A stretch of DNA of 27,293 bases from an uncultured Flavobacteriales bacterium (GTDB lineage Bacteria > Bacteroidota > Bacteroidia > Flavobacteriales > Crocinitomicaceae): assembly GCA_946479985.1 (NCBI GenBank), contig CAMLIF010000045.1:1-27293 (forward strand), written 5' to 3'. The notes under the pieces are model-generated. The model saw nothing but the letters and a program-made list of their open reading frames with translations. It was not told the origin of the DNA and did no database searches. Each line of letters opens with the position of its first letter. Position 1 is the stretch's first letter. The position numbers were made by a program, and so were the translations under genes. Below are positions 1 to 8,121 of the stretch, piece after piece.

Positions 1-1
1 G

Positions 2-457
2 CTTTCCGGCCTTCCTTCCGGAGGAGTTTTCAGTGGAACAGGAATCGCAGGAAACGAATTTGATCCTTCATTAGCAGGAGTTGGCGGACCATACACCATT
101 ACGTACACTTACACGAACCCGCTTTCAGGATGTTCGAATTCCGGAACATTCGATGTTTCCGTAACCTCATCGGTTGGAATTGCGGAATTGGCAAACGGGT
201 CTTCGTTTGAAGTTTATCCGAATCCGGCAAGCGAAGAAATGACTGTTCGAATCTACCTTTCGGAAAGTGCTGCTGTGAACGCTGTTTTATATGATACGCA
301 AGGTCGAAGTATTTCAATTCAAACTTCCGAATTGGTGTCAGAAGGCGAACACAAACTGGTCATCAATCGTTCTGCACTTCAGCTTTCTTCGGGAACGTAT
401 ATCCTAAAAGTAAAAGTAGATTCAGACGAAAAAACACTCAAAGTAGTATTCCAATAA
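2..457 (+). CDS. C-terminal end of a T9SS-exported adhesin-like protein (5' truncated by window edge)
   Basis: The frame is open from base 2 to the TAA at 455-457 (151 residues), so this is the end of a larger gene that begins outside the window. The first ~60 residues carry the pattern SGTGIAGNEFDPSLAG, then TITYTYTNP and GC, typical of repeated Ig/PKD-like domains in large Bacteroidota surface proteins. The last ~80 residues, starting at FEVYPNPASEEMTVRIYL and ending with GTYILKVKV and EKTLKVVFQ, are a type A T9SS sorting domain; in this family the domain directs outer-membrane translocation and is cleaved. What the full protein binds cannot be told from this piece. An internal ATG at 188 exists, but the homologous sequence continues upstream of it, so it is not the start. 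A terminator hairpin follows at once. Confidence 0.88.
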   Translation, partial: LSGLPSGGVFSGTGIAGNEFDPSLAGVGGPYTITYTYTNPLSGCSNSGTFDVSVTSSVGIAELANGSSFEVYPNPASEEMTVRIYLSESAAVNAVLYDTQGRSISIQTSELVSEGEHKLVINRSALQLSSGTYILKVKVDSDEKTLKVVFQ

Positions 458-470
458 CGAACTAATAACT

Positions 471-505
471 AGTCGGCCTGTCTGAAAATGGCGGGTCGGC
501 TTTTT
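471..505 (+). terminator. Rho-independent terminator after the T9SS protein gene
   Basis: A 12-pair stem (471-482 with 490-501, four of the pairs G-U) closes on the 7-base loop TGAAAAT and runs into TTTTT. It lies 13 bases after the stop codon of the T9SS protein and only 10 bases before the ATG of the leucine-rich-repeat gene. Confidence 0.6.
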
Positions 506-515
506 CAATTCATCT

Positions 516-1442
516 ATGAAAAAAATTCTTTTACTTTTTATCATAAACTCAATTGCCGGAACTTCTTTTTCCCAGGAGGAAAAATTCTCCGACACAAAAA
601 TCCGTTCCAGCTTTATTTGTTACGACTATTTATTTGCGATTCAGCATCCTGACACAATTATCGGGTTGAATCTTCGTCAGCAAAACGTAACGGAATTACC
701 CGAAACCGTAGGAGGTTTGTACAAACTGGAATTCATCAACATGATGAAAAATTCAGTTGTTGTGATTCCACAATCGTTCGGGGATTTAAAGCGTTTGAAA
801 ATCGCCAATCTTCGCCAGAATAAGATCACTGATTTACCGGCTTCATTCTTCCAATTGAAAAAATTAGGCGAATTGGATTTGAGTAAAAATGCTCTGGACA
901 CTATCAATTACGACTGGAACAAACTCAAATCACTTTGTCAGCTTGCACTGTCAACAAACCACCTGGTTCAGATTCCTGAATCTATGACAAGGGTTAAAAA
1001 CCTTTCGCACGTTGATTTCTCTTACAATGAATTGCACAATCTCCCGGCAGGATTCGGAAAATCAAAACACCTGGAATCTTTTAATTGTTCATTCAATCAA
1101 CTGAAACAAATTCCGGCAGATTTGCTGCAAAACCAAACACTTCAGGAACTCATTCTTGACAACAATGAATTACAGCAATTACCAAACTCGTTTTCAGCTA
1201 AAAGTCAGTTGCGTGTTTTACTTATTTCGAATAATCAATTAGCGAGTTTGCCTGAAAGCATTGCTCAACTATCTAACCTGGAAACTTTAGGATTGTCGAA
1301 CAATCAAATCACTCAGTTTCCGCAAGATCTAAGCCGATTAAAGAGCCTGAAAACCTTAATCATCATTAACAATCCTATTTCAACCGAAGAACTGAACCGC
1401 ATTCAAAAAGCCCTTTCGAATACAAAAATTGTAATTGAATAG
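516..1442 (+). CDS. Exported leucine-rich-repeat protein
   Basis: A 308-residue protein. Residues 1-19 form a signal peptide (MKKILLLFIINSIAGTSFS, cleavage before Q20). From about residue 47 to 288 there are roughly ten leucine-rich repeats with a 23-residue period of the form LxxLxLxxNxLxxLPxxxxxL, for example ELILDNNELQQLPNSF and TLGLSNNQITQFPQDL; the end, NNPISTEELNRIQKAL, is a usual LRR cap. Such repeats form a curved protein-binding solenoid, and there is no catalytic domain. The protein should be periplasmic or surface-exposed; no T9SS tail or lipobox is visible. Only 3 bases separate it from the di-heme peroxidase gene, so the two are probably co-transcribed. No promoter of its own is evident between the preceding terminator and the ATG, so transcription may depend on read-through. 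The binding partner is unknown. Confidence 0.85.
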   Translation: MKKILLLFIINSIAGTSFSQEEKFSDTKIRSSFICYDYLFAIQHPDTIIGLNLRQQNVTELPETVGGLYKLEFINMMKNSVVVIPQSFGDLKRLKIANLRQNKITDLPASFFQLKKLGELDLSKNALDTINYDWNKLKSLCQLALSTNHLVQIPESMTRVKNLSHVDFSYNELHNLPAGFGKSKHLESFNCSFNQLKQIPADLLQNQTLQELILDNNELQQLPNSFSAKSQLRVLLISNNQLASLPESIAQLSNLETLGLSNNQITQFPQDLSRLKSLKTLIIINNPISTEELNRIQKALSNTKIVIE

Positions 1443-1445
1443 ATT

Positions 1446-2552
1446 ATGAAAAATGGATTTGTATACCTGAGTTTGTTTTTAGCCTTAGCTTGTATTGTAA
1501 GCTTTACGAACGGCACTCAATCTTCTTCAGAATTAAGCGCGGTAGATCTTCAAAAGAAAAAAGAAGAACTTGGCAAATTGCTTTTTTTTGAAGAAAGTTT
1601 ATCAAATCCGGCAGGAAAATCCTGCGCCAGTTGTCATGCTCCCGAAAATGGATTTGCCGATCCAACCGGAAAACCTGTTTCGGAAGGAGTTTTTTCGTTA
1701 AGCGGGTCGCGCAATTCTCCAACGGTTGCATACGCAGCATACAGTCCTGAATTTGGTTATGATGCCGAGGAGGACGTTTATTTCGGCGGACAGTTTTGGG
1801 ATGGTCGCGCACGTAATTTGAGTGAGCAAGCCAAAGGTCCGTTGCTGAATCATTTGGAAATGAACAATTCCAACAAAAAAATGGTGGTAGAAACCGTGAA
1901 GAAAAGCAAATGTGCGGATTTGTTTCTTGAGATTTACGGCAAAAATGCATTTGAGAACACCGACATGGCATTTGAACACCTGACAGAAGCACTGGAAGCT
2001 TACGAAAAAACAATCGAAGTAAACCCGTTCAGTTCCAAATACGATTTGTACCTGGAAGGAAAAGTGAAACTTACTCCAAAAGAAAAGCATGGATTGAAAG
2101 TATTCAACGATCCGAAAAAGGGAAACTGTGCTGCCTGTCATACTTCTGTAAAAGACGAAATCACTCAACGCGTTTTGTTTACTGACTTCACTTACGACAA
2201 TTTAGGTATTCCAAAGAATGCTTCCTTGAACAACGGATTAATTGATTACGGATTGGGAAAAACATTGGGAGAGAAATCGGAGAACGGAAAGTTCAAAGTG
2301 CCAACACTCCGCAACGTTGCTGAAACAGCGCCCTATTTTCACAACGGAATTTTCTCCACACTGGAAGAAGTAGTAGATTTCTATGCAGATCGGGATTCCG
2401 GAAAATTCGGGAAACCGGAAGTAGAAGAAAACGTGAATCATGACGAACTAGGCAATCTGAAACTCACAAAATCTGAGCGCGAAGCCTTGGTAAGCTTCAT
2501 GAAAACACTCTCTGACGGATACATGAATAGCAACCCGATACGAAAAAAATGA
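1446..2552 (+). CDS. Di-heme cytochrome c peroxidase (CcpA/MauG superfamily)
   Basis: A 368-residue exported protein with an N-terminal signal sequence (about residues 1-23). Two c-type heme sites are visible: C60-A-S-C63-H64 and C228-A-A-C231-H232. Other family signatures are RNSPTVAYAAY, FWDGRA and, near the C-terminus, KVPTLRNVAETAPYFHNG followed by TLEEVVDFY. Bacterial di-heme peroxidases reduce H2O2 to water in the periplasm with electrons from small cytochromes or other donors, while the MauG branch oxidises protein substrates; the sequence alone does not decide between the two. Its length matches the family. It sits 3 bases after the LRR gene, so the LRR protein could be a binding partner (inference). 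A long antisense reading frame across its 5' half is a composition shadow. Confidence 0.9.
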   Translation: MKNGFVYLSLFLALACIVSFTNGTQSSSELSAVDLQKKKEELGKLLFFEESLSNPAGKSCASCHAPENGFADPTGKPVSEGVFSLSGSRNSPTVAYAAYSPEFGYDAEEDVYFGGQFWDGRARNLSEQAKGPLLNHLEMNNSNKKMVVETVKKSKCADLFLEIYGKNAFENTDMAFEHLTEALEAYEKTIEVNPFSSKYDLYLEGKVKLTPKEKHGLKVFNDPKKGNCAACHTSVKDEITQRVLFTDFTYDNLGIPKNASLNNGLIDYGLGKTLGEKSENGKFKVPTLRNVAETAPYFHNGIFSTLEEVVDFYADRDSGKFGKPEVEENVNHDELGNLKLTKSEREALVSFMKTLSDGYMNSNPIRKK

Positions 2553-2574
2553 AAAACCAATTCTTACTTATAAA

Positions 2575-2594
2575 GCAAACTTTTGCATTTTTTA
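2575..2594 (+). terminator. Weak possible terminator after the peroxidase gene
   Basis: A short inverted repeat, GCAAA and TTTGC with almost no loop, is followed by ATTTTTT, 23 bases after the peroxidase stop codon. The stem is short, so this is only a candidate. Confidence 0.25.
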
Positions 2595-2697
2595 AGACAT
2601 TTCTTAGGTGATTACCCGATTGGAATTCGTTAAATTAGACCTTGACTAAACACTGCGAATACAAAATGATTTGAATTATTCATTAATCAAAATCGCT

Positions 2698-3387
2698 ATG
2701 GAAACGAACAGTAATAATCACTACGAGTTTAAGGTTTATCCGAATGCTAAATCTCCTAAACTATTCAGGAATCCTATCCTGGAGGTCTTAACAAAAACCA
2801 AATTATGGATTATTGTAACCACCTACACCCTGGTGTCGGCAATCTGGATTGCAATCTATCTTGTCAAGTTTAATGGTTCGGCAACTCATACAATTGGTTT
2901 GTTTGTCTTAGGCTTTTTTTCATGGACATTCCTTGAATACGCACTTCATCGCTGGTTGTACCACAAAATCAAAGATTCGTCTTATGATTCGGGGCTTCAA
3001 TACATGTTTCATGGTATCCATCATGAATTCCCAAGCGACGAAGACAGAATAATACTCCCGCCCATTCCCGGATTGGTAATTGCACACTTATTGTTATTGG
3101 TGTTTTACCTCCTTTTCGATGTTGAATGTTTGACGCTTGGCGCAGGTTTTTTAATGGGCTACCTTGCATACATCTCTATTCACTGGATGGTTCACAGCAA
3201 ACCGGCACCTGAAAAATTCAACTTTTGGTGGACCCATCACAATATTCACCATTACCAGCAACACGACCGGGCATTTGGTGTCTCCTCTCCTATTTGGGAT
3301 TATGTATTTCACTCGATGCCGGAAAAAGGAAGAAAAACCATTACGATCCTGAGACAAAACGCAGAGACCAGACAGCATCAACATTAG
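2698..3387 (+). CDS. Fatty acid 2-hydroxylase / sterol desaturase family membrane protein
   Basis: A 229-residue protein. I start it at the ATG at 2698; the frame can be extended to a TTG at 2671, but nothing supports that codon. The hydrophobic stretches are about 36-56, 65-82, 124-141 and 146-164. The histidine clusters that bind the di-iron centre of this family are all present: H84-x4-H89, H105-x2-H108-H109 within HGIHHEFPSDEDR, H162-x3-H166, and H180-H181-x2-H184-H185 (THHNIHH). The HGxHHxxPxDxxR form and the following LPP are characteristic of fatty-acid 2-hydroxylases (Scs7/FA2H), which hydroxylate the alpha carbon of acyl chains on ceramides. Bacteroidota often make sphingolipids or other hydroxy-acyl lipids, so alpha-hydroxylation of a membrane lipid is the likely role. 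The substrate is not proven, and neither neighbour is a lipid gene. Confidence 0.85.
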   Translation: METNSNNHYEFKVYPNAKSPKLFRNPILEVLTKTKLWIIVTTYTLVSAIWIAIYLVKFNGSATHTIGLFVLGFFSWTFLEYALHRWLYHKIKDSSYDSGLQYMFHGIHHEFPSDEDRIILPPIPGLVIAHLLLLVFYLLFDVECLTLGAGFLMGYLAYISIHWMVHSKPAPEKFNFWWTHHNIHHYQQHDRAFGVSSPIWDYVFHSMPEKGRKTITILRQNAETRQHQH

Positions 3388-3563
3388 GTTTATTCCCGAT
3401 GTACTATGAATTGGTTCGTTGCTTGATCAAGGCTTCCATAGAGACAAGAAGGAAATAATGCTGAAAAAATTCATTCCCGATCAATTAGGTTAAGAATTAA
3501 ACAGGCTGATATTGGTCATTTTCCAACACTTTTTTTTGTTCAACCTTTACAGCAAAAAAGTGT

Positions 3564-4799
3564 ATGGAATGGAAACGAAAGTCTGAGACCGAGATCAAGC
3601 AGCGTGTTTTTGGAGCATTAAAGGACAATGTGAATTACCGAAATGGCTCAGTGTTAGGGATTCCCGGAACACATTTAGATTCAAAGGTGTTTTCGGAAGA
3701 AATAAGTTTTGTTCGTGAAGCACCTTATTTAAATACATTGGTTCAAAATCCGAATCATATCGGTTGTCATACTCTGGGAGATTCAGAATCTTATTTTGAA
3801 GGAACTCATGATTTGGAACGTGAAGTAATTCGTATTTGTTCTGAAAACATACTACGTGCAGAATTTAACTCTGTAGATGGATATGTTGCAACAGGAGGAA
3901 CGGAGGCAAATCTACAGGCCATTTGGATTTACCGAAATTATTTCATGGAAGCGCACAATGCCCACTTACCAGAAATTGCAATTGTTTGCAGTGAAGACAG
4001 TCATTACAGCATGCAAAAAGCAGGGAATATATTTCAAATTCAATGCGTTTTATTACCGGTGGAAGAACAAACACGCAGGATCGATCAGGTTAAATCAGCA
4101 GAAAAACTTGCTGCGTTGAGCGAAAAAGGTGTCAAATATGTGATTGTAGTAAGTAATATGATGACCACCATGTTCGGTTCCATCGATGATGTGGATTTAT
4201 ATGTTCGATTAATGAAAACATATTCCTTTGAATTTCAGATACACGTTGATGCCGCTTACGGCGGATTTTATGCGCCGATAGTTGAAGAGACCAACCGGAT
4301 TAATTTCCAGCACCCAAACATAACTTCATTTACAATGGACGCACATAAAATGCTTCAGGCTCCATACGGTACCGGTATTTTTATTATTCGGAAAGATTGG
4401 ATAAAATATGCACAAACCGATGCTGCTTCTTATGTTGCTGGTGCTGATTGTACAATTTCAGGTAGTCGTTCCGGCGCTAATGCGATAGCTATTTGGATGA
4501 TTTTTGCGGCTTACGGGAAACATGAATGGTTTGAAAAATGCTCCACACTGGAACGCCGTACTTATTGGTTGGCAAAAGAACTCGATGATCGTGGAATTCA
4601 CTATTTCCGTTCACCGCTATCAAATATCATTACAATTCATGCCAATCAAATACCCCCCCAATTAATCCTTCGGTTCGGCTTAGTTCCGGATAATTACCAC
4701 CATCCATTGTGGTTGAAAATTGTAGTGATGGAACATGTGACCATTGAAAAATTGGAGGTTTTCCTGTCTGAATTAGATGAATCCCTGATATTAAGCTGA
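3564..4799 (+). CDS. PLP-dependent amino acid decarboxylase (group II), substrate unassigned
   Basis: A 411-residue cytosolic protein of the group II pyridoxal-phosphate decarboxylase fold. Visible signatures are ATGGTEANLQAIW (residues 109-121, phosphate-binding region), SEDSHYSMQKAG with H147 as the likely ring-stacking histidine, HVDAAYGGF with D229 contacting the pyridine nitrogen, and SFTMDAHKMLQAPYGTG with K262 as the Schiff-base lysine. Spacing and motif wording resemble MfnA-like tyrosine/aspartate decarboxylases and histidine decarboxylases; sphingosine-1-phosphate lyases are more distant relatives. The reaction would be loss of CO2 from an amino acid to give an amine or beta-alanine. 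The adjacent genes do not identify the substrate. No convincing promoter was found in the 176 bases upstream, although a TTG (3512) and a T-rich run precede the ATG. Confidence 0.82.
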   Translation: MEWKRKSETEIKQRVFGALKDNVNYRNGSVLGIPGTHLDSKVFSEEISFVREAPYLNTLVQNPNHIGCHTLGDSESYFEGTHDLEREVIRICSENILRAEFNSVDGYVATGGTEANLQAIWIYRNYFMEAHNAHLPEIAIVCSEDSHYSMQKAGNIFQIQCVLLPVEEQTRRIDQVKSAEKLAALSEKGVKYVIVVSNMMTTMFGSIDDVDLYVRLMKTYSFEFQIHVDAAYGGFYAPIVEETNRINFQHPNITSFTMDAHKMLQAPYGTGIFIIRKDWIKYAQTDAASYVAGADCTISGSRSGANAIAIWMIFAAYGKHEWFEKCSTLERRTYWLAKELDDRGIHYFRSPLSNIITIHANQIPPQLILRFGLVPDNYHHPLWLKIVVMEHVTIEKLEVFLSELDESLILS

Positions 4800-4898
4800 T
4801 TTTTTTGCTTTAATTCAGTTTTTTGTTCTCACTGACTTCCGGTCTTGTAATGAACTATTTCAAAAAAACCAACTTCATTTCTTTCTCGTATTTAAGTC

Positions 4899-5588
4899 AT
4901 GAATCCCAAAAACACAATTCCAATGTTACTGCTGCTCTCTGCTCTATTCGGCTGTTTACTTTCCAATTCAAAAGACACCACCTCCTTAAATTCCGACAAA
5001 CTCCATTACCTGGCGCTTGGTGATTCATATACCGTTGGGGAAAGTGTTCAGGCTAAAGATAACTTTCCGCATCAACTGGTAAAAATTCTCAGCGAGAACA
5101 AGTACGATTACGATGAACCGGAGATTATTGCGAAAACAGGTTGGCGAACAGATCAGCTGATCCAAAAAGTAAATGAAGCCAGTTTGAAGTATGAAAAGTA
5201 TGATCTCGTTACTTTACTCGTTGGTGTTAACGATGAATTTCAGGGAAGATCAATTGAAGAATACATACCTCAATTCAGCAAAATTTTAGAAAAAGCAATT
5301 CAACTAGCCGGCAACGACAGTAGTAAAGTATGGGTTTTCTCCATTCCCGATTACGGATACACAGCGTATGGATCTGCACAGAAAGCACGAATTTCCCCCA
5401 GGATAGATCAATTCAACGCGGTGAACAGGAAACTTGCTGAAGAAAAAGGTGTGCATTACCTGGAAATAACAACTATATCGCGAAAAGGCATGGAAAATAC
5501 CGGCTTAATTGCCGATGACGGACTTCATCCAAGCGGAGAGATGTACAAATTATGGGTGGAAGAATTTTTCAAACAATTCAGGAAATGA
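4899..5588 (+). CDS. SGNH/GDSL-hydrolase lipoprotein
   Basis: A 229-residue protein with a lipoprotein signal: a hydrophobic segment ending in LFGC, with C19 as the likely lipidated cysteine. The SGNH hydrolase blocks follow in order: block I LALGDSYTVGE with nucleophile S43, block III LLVGVND with N111, and block V DDGLHPSG with D207 and H210. The family hydrolyses ester bonds (lipases, acyl esterases, acetyl-xylan or peptidoglycan esterases). Here the enzyme should be membrane-anchored on the outer side of the inner membrane or in the outer membrane. The physiological substrate cannot be read from the sequence. It stands alone between the decarboxylase and fahA, with 99 bases before it and 54 after. 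Confidence 0.88.
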   Translation: MNPKNTIPMLLLLSALFGCLLSNSKDTTSLNSDKLHYLALGDSYTVGESVQAKDNFPHQLVKILSENKYDYDEPEIIAKTGWRTDQLIQKVNEASLKYEKYDLVTLLVGVNDEFQGRSIEEYIPQFSKILEKAIQLAGNDSSKVWVFSIPDYGYTAYGSAQKARISPRIDQFNAVNRKLAEEKGVHYLEITTISRKGMENTGLIADDGLHPSGEMYKLWVEEFFKQFRK

Positions 5589-5614
5589 CATAACCTCTTT
5601 CCCCTAAATCCGCT

Positions 5615-5622
5615 TATCTTTG
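5615..5622 (+). promoter_or_regulatory. Bacteroidota -7 promoter box for fahA
   Basis: TATCTTTG matches the Bacteroidota sigma-ABfr -7 consensus TAnnTTTG and ends 20 bases before the fahA ATG. No TTG -33 element is visible at the usual distance. Confidence 0.5.
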
Positions 5623-5642
5623 TGACATAAAACAAGTTAATT

Positions 5643-6920
5643 ATGTCATCAATTGCAGCAAATAACCCGGCATTGTCTTCGTGGGTAAAAGTAGATTCAA
5701 ACTCAGATTTCCCTATTCAGAATCTTCCTTTCGGAATTATTTCAGGCGAGGGTTTATCTCCGCGGGTTGCTTCACGTATTGGCGACAAAGTTATTGATAT
5801 CAAAACATTATTTGTTTTAGGATACCTTGAAAATCTTCCTTTCGAATTAGCCGACTTTGATGCTTCGAGCTTAAATGGAATGATGAAAAAAGGCAAAAAA
5901 GCAGTTCGGGAATTGAGAAATCGTCTTTCCAAATTGATGGATGCTGATTTCATCGACCTGCAGAAAAATGAGCACCATGCTAACCAGGTATTAATTCCGG
6001 TAGAAGAAGTAACCATGCATTTACCTGTTCAAATTGGCGATTATACCGATTTTTACTCCAGCAGAGAACACGCTACAAATGTTGGAACTATGTTTCGTGA
6101 TCCGGCAAATGCCCTTTTACCAAACTGGTTATGGATTCCTGTTGGTTACCACGGACGTGCCAGTTCTGTAATTGTTTCCGGCGAGCCAATTCACCGACCG
6201 AAAGGACAGATCAAACCAAATCCGGAAGAACCACCCATTTTTGCACCTTGCAGAAATCTCGATTTCGAACTGGAAATGGCCTTCATTACTTTCGACGGAA
6301 AACCTTTGGGTGATTCAATCTCAACAGATGAAGCGGAAGATTTCATTTTCGGATTGTGTTTATTCAATGATTGGTCGGCACGTGATATTCAAACATGGGA
6401 ATATGTTCCGCTTGGACCTTTCTTAGCTAAAAACTTTGCATCTTCTGTTTCTCCCTGGATTGTTACATTAGACGCACTTCAGCCATACAAAGTAGATGGC
6501 CCCGTACAGGAACCTGAAGTGCTTTCTTATTTGAAATGCAACGGAGCATTGAGCTACGATGTTAAGCTTGAAGTTTACTTGCAGCCTGAAAATGCAGATG
6601 AAACAAAAATTTGTACATCCAATTTTAAGTACATGTATTGGAACATGGCACAGCAATTAGCACATCATACCGTAAACGGATGTAATGTTCGCTGTGGAGA
6701 TTTAATGGGATCGGGAACTATCTCTGGCCCAACTCCGGATTCTTATGGCTCAATGCTCGAATTGGCATGGAAAGGGACCAAACCATTAAAAATGAACGAC
6801 GGTTCAGAGCGTAAATTCATCCAGGACGGCGATACCGTTATCATGCGCGGGTTTTCTCAAAAAGACGGAATCCGTATTGGCTTTGGAGAAGTAAGCGGAA
6901 AAATCCTGCCGGCCAAATAA
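5643..6920 (+). CDS. fahA: Fumarylacetoacetase
   Basis: A 425-residue cytosolic enzyme of normal family length. It hydrolyses fumarylacetoacetate to fumarate and acetoacetate, the last step of tyrosine/phenylalanine degradation through homogentisate. The metal and catalytic residues known from mouse FAH all appear here with a constant shift of about +10: D136 and H143 in DYTDFYSSREHATN, R152, Y169 in GYHG, E209 and E211 in FELEMAF, D243 in FNDWSARD, and K263 in LAKNF. A glutamate in MLELAW (E373) occupies the place of mouse E364. A -7 promoter box lies just upstream. A small lipoprotein gene follows after 22 bases and may share the transcript. No other homogentisate-pathway gene is in the window; the paa genes at 21265-23833 belong to a different aromatic route. 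Confidence 0.96.
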   Translation: MSSIAANNPALSSWVKVDSNSDFPIQNLPFGIISGEGLSPRVASRIGDKVIDIKTLFVLGYLENLPFELADFDASSLNGMMKKGKKAVRELRNRLSKLMDADFIDLQKNEHHANQVLIPVEEVTMHLPVQIGDYTDFYSSREHATNVGTMFRDPANALLPNWLWIPVGYHGRASSVIVSGEPIHRPKGQIKPNPEEPPIFAPCRNLDFELEMAFITFDGKPLGDSISTDEAEDFIFGLCLFNDWSARDIQTWEYVPLGPFLAKNFASSVSPWIVTLDALQPYKVDGPVQEPEVLSYLKCNGALSYDVKLEVYLQPENADETKICTSNFKYMYWNMAQQLAHHTVNGCNVRCGDLMGSGTISGPTPDSYGSMLELAWKGTKPLKMNDGSERKFIQDGDTVIMRGFSQKDGIRIGFGEVSGKILPAK

Positions 6921-6942
6921 TAACTACTTTTAAAGAAAAATC

Positions 6943-7374
6943 ATGAAACACCTTATCAAACTAACCGGCATTGCCTTTCTCTTTATTATCGTTCTTTCTG
7001 CTTGTTCAAAAGAAAAGAGATATGAGCACAAACTATCCCGTAAAGATGGATTATGGACTATATCTGAATACAAGCATCAGGTGGAAAACGATACAACATC
7101 GTACTACATTGCACAGGAATATTCCGGAACCATTCAATTCAATGAAAACGGAACATATACTCAAAACCTGATTATTGACGGAACAGAGACAGTTGAAACG
7201 GGATCATGGACAAACACCGAATTCCAGCTCAAATTAAGTCCTGCAGGTCAAAACCAGCGAAATTTAGGTTTCAATTCTGTATCCAAAAAGAAAATTGTGG
7301 CAAAATCGCAGGATGTAGATTTCAACCTGTATGAATACGAATTTTATGCCATGACACTTACGAGAAAAGACTAA
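6943..7374 (+). CDS. Small lipoprotein, lipocalin-like, paralogue 1
   Basis: A 143-residue protein with a lipoprotein signal peptide ending in LSAC (C21), followed by SKEKRYEHKLSRKDGLWTI. The rest is a run of alternating short beta-strand-like segments (GTIQFNENGTYTQ, TGSWTNTEFQLKL) ending in EFYAMTLTRK. This resembles the small Bacteroidota lipocalin-like or DUF lipoproteins, but I do not recognise a named family with certainty. It is clearly related to the protein at 8122-8559: same signal-peptide length, same CSKEKR start of the mature protein, the same GxWxI near residue 35 and the same GSWxNTE further on. TACTTTTAAA lies at 6925-6934, just before the ATG, and also precedes the paralogue. 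It follows fahA closely, but no metabolic link is evident. Confidence 0.75.
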   Translation: MKHLIKLTGIAFLFIIVLSACSKEKRYEHKLSRKDGLWTISEYKHQVENDTTSYYIAQEYSGTIQFNENGTYTQNLIIDGTETVETGSWTNTEFQLKLSPAGQNQRNLGFNSVSKKKIVAKSQDVDFNLYEYEFYAMTLTRKD

Positions 7375-7387
7375 ATAGCTTGTGTAA

Positions 7388-8059
7388 ATGGATAAACTCA
7401 GAGTTATTATCACCGGGGCAACCGGAATGATCGGCGAAGGCGTTTTACACGAATGCTTAAACCATGATCAAGTTGAATCCGTTTTAGTCATTGGCAGAAC
7501 AAAAACCGGGTACTTACATTCCAAATTAAAGGAAATTACCCATGCAGACTTCTTTGATCTTTCCGTCATTGAAAACGAACTTTCAGGTTATAACGCTTGT
7601 TATTTCTGCCTCGGAGTAACATCAATCGGTAAAACAGAAGAAGAATACACCCGATTCACTTACGATTTAACCATCGGCTTTGCAGGTATTCTGGCAAGTT
7701 TAAATCCCGGCATGACGTTTTGTTATATTTCCGGAACTGGAACTGGCATAGCTAAACGCCAAATGTGGGCAAAAGTGAAAGGAAGAACAGAATTAGATTT
7801 AATGAAACTGGGCTTTAAAGCGGTTTACAATTTTCGCCCTGCCGGAATACAGCCGTTTCTCCCTTTAAAACGTTCTCAAACTTATTATCGCTCCTATAAA
7901 TTAATTGGCTGGCTTCTTCCAATTGTAAAACTGTTTGCCCCCAATTCGGTGATCTCATTAAAAGATTTTGCAGCGGCCATGATCAATGTATCAATTAGAG
8001 GCTATTCGTCAAATTTCATTGAAGTAAAAGACATGAAATTATTGGCACAAAAACTGTAA
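7388..8059 (+). CDS. NAD(P)-binding epimerase/short-chain dehydrogenase-like protein (atypical SDR)
   Basis: A 223-residue cytosolic protein. The N-terminus, RVIITGATGMIGEGVL, carries the GxxGxxG dinucleotide-binding motif (G10, G13, G16) of a Rossmann fold. FCYISGTGTG and AKVKGRTE match the central region of atypical SDRs of the TIP30/HTATIP2-like group; the usual catalytic tyrosine before VKG is not evident (MWAKVKG), so enzyme activity is uncertain. A YFCLGVTS segment fits the NAD-binding strand that follows. The gene lies between two paralogous lipoprotein genes, 13 bases after the first and 62 before the second. Function unknown beyond likely NAD(P) binding. Confidence 0.8.
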   Translation: MDKLRVIITGATGMIGEGVLHECLNHDQVESVLVIGRTKTGYLHSKLKEITHADFFDLSVIENELSGYNACYFCLGVTSIGKTEEEYTRFTYDLTIGFAGILASLNPGMTFCYISGTGTGIAKRQMWAKVKGRTELDLMKLGFKAVYNFRPAGIQPFLPLKRSQTYYRSYKLIGWLLPIVKLFAPNSVISLKDFAAAMINVSIRGYSSNFIEVKDMKLLAQKL

Positions 8060-8077
8060 ACAACCCGAAAAAAAATG

Positions 8078-8108
8078 TTGTGCTTTAACAACAAACACAG
8101 TACTTTTA
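8078..8108 (+). promoter_or_regulatory. Candidate promoter of the second lipoprotein gene
   Basis: TTG (8078-8080) is followed after 20 bases by TACTTTTA (8101-8108), one mismatch from TAnnTTTG, ending 13 bases before the ATG. The same TACTTTTA string occurs at 6925-6932, 10 bases before the ATG of the paralogue, but without a TTG at that distance. Confidence 0.35.
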
Positions 8109-8121
8109 AAAAAATTAAACC

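Noticed and set aside
1504..2013. 169-codon open frame on the minus strand over the peroxidase gene
   Set aside because: It is antisense to a gene with clear heme motifs, is rich in Cys/Arg/His without any domain pattern, and has no promoter; it is a composition shadow.
2671..2697. TTG start nine codons upstream of the fatty acid hydroxylase ATG
   Set aside because: TTG starts are uncommon in this group, and the added residues (MNYSLIKIA) carry no signal; the ATG at 2698 gives the usual family N-terminus.
8072..8093. TGTTG...CAACA inverted repeat before the second lipoprotein gene
   Set aside because: Five-base stem with no T run; too weak to call a terminator or operator.
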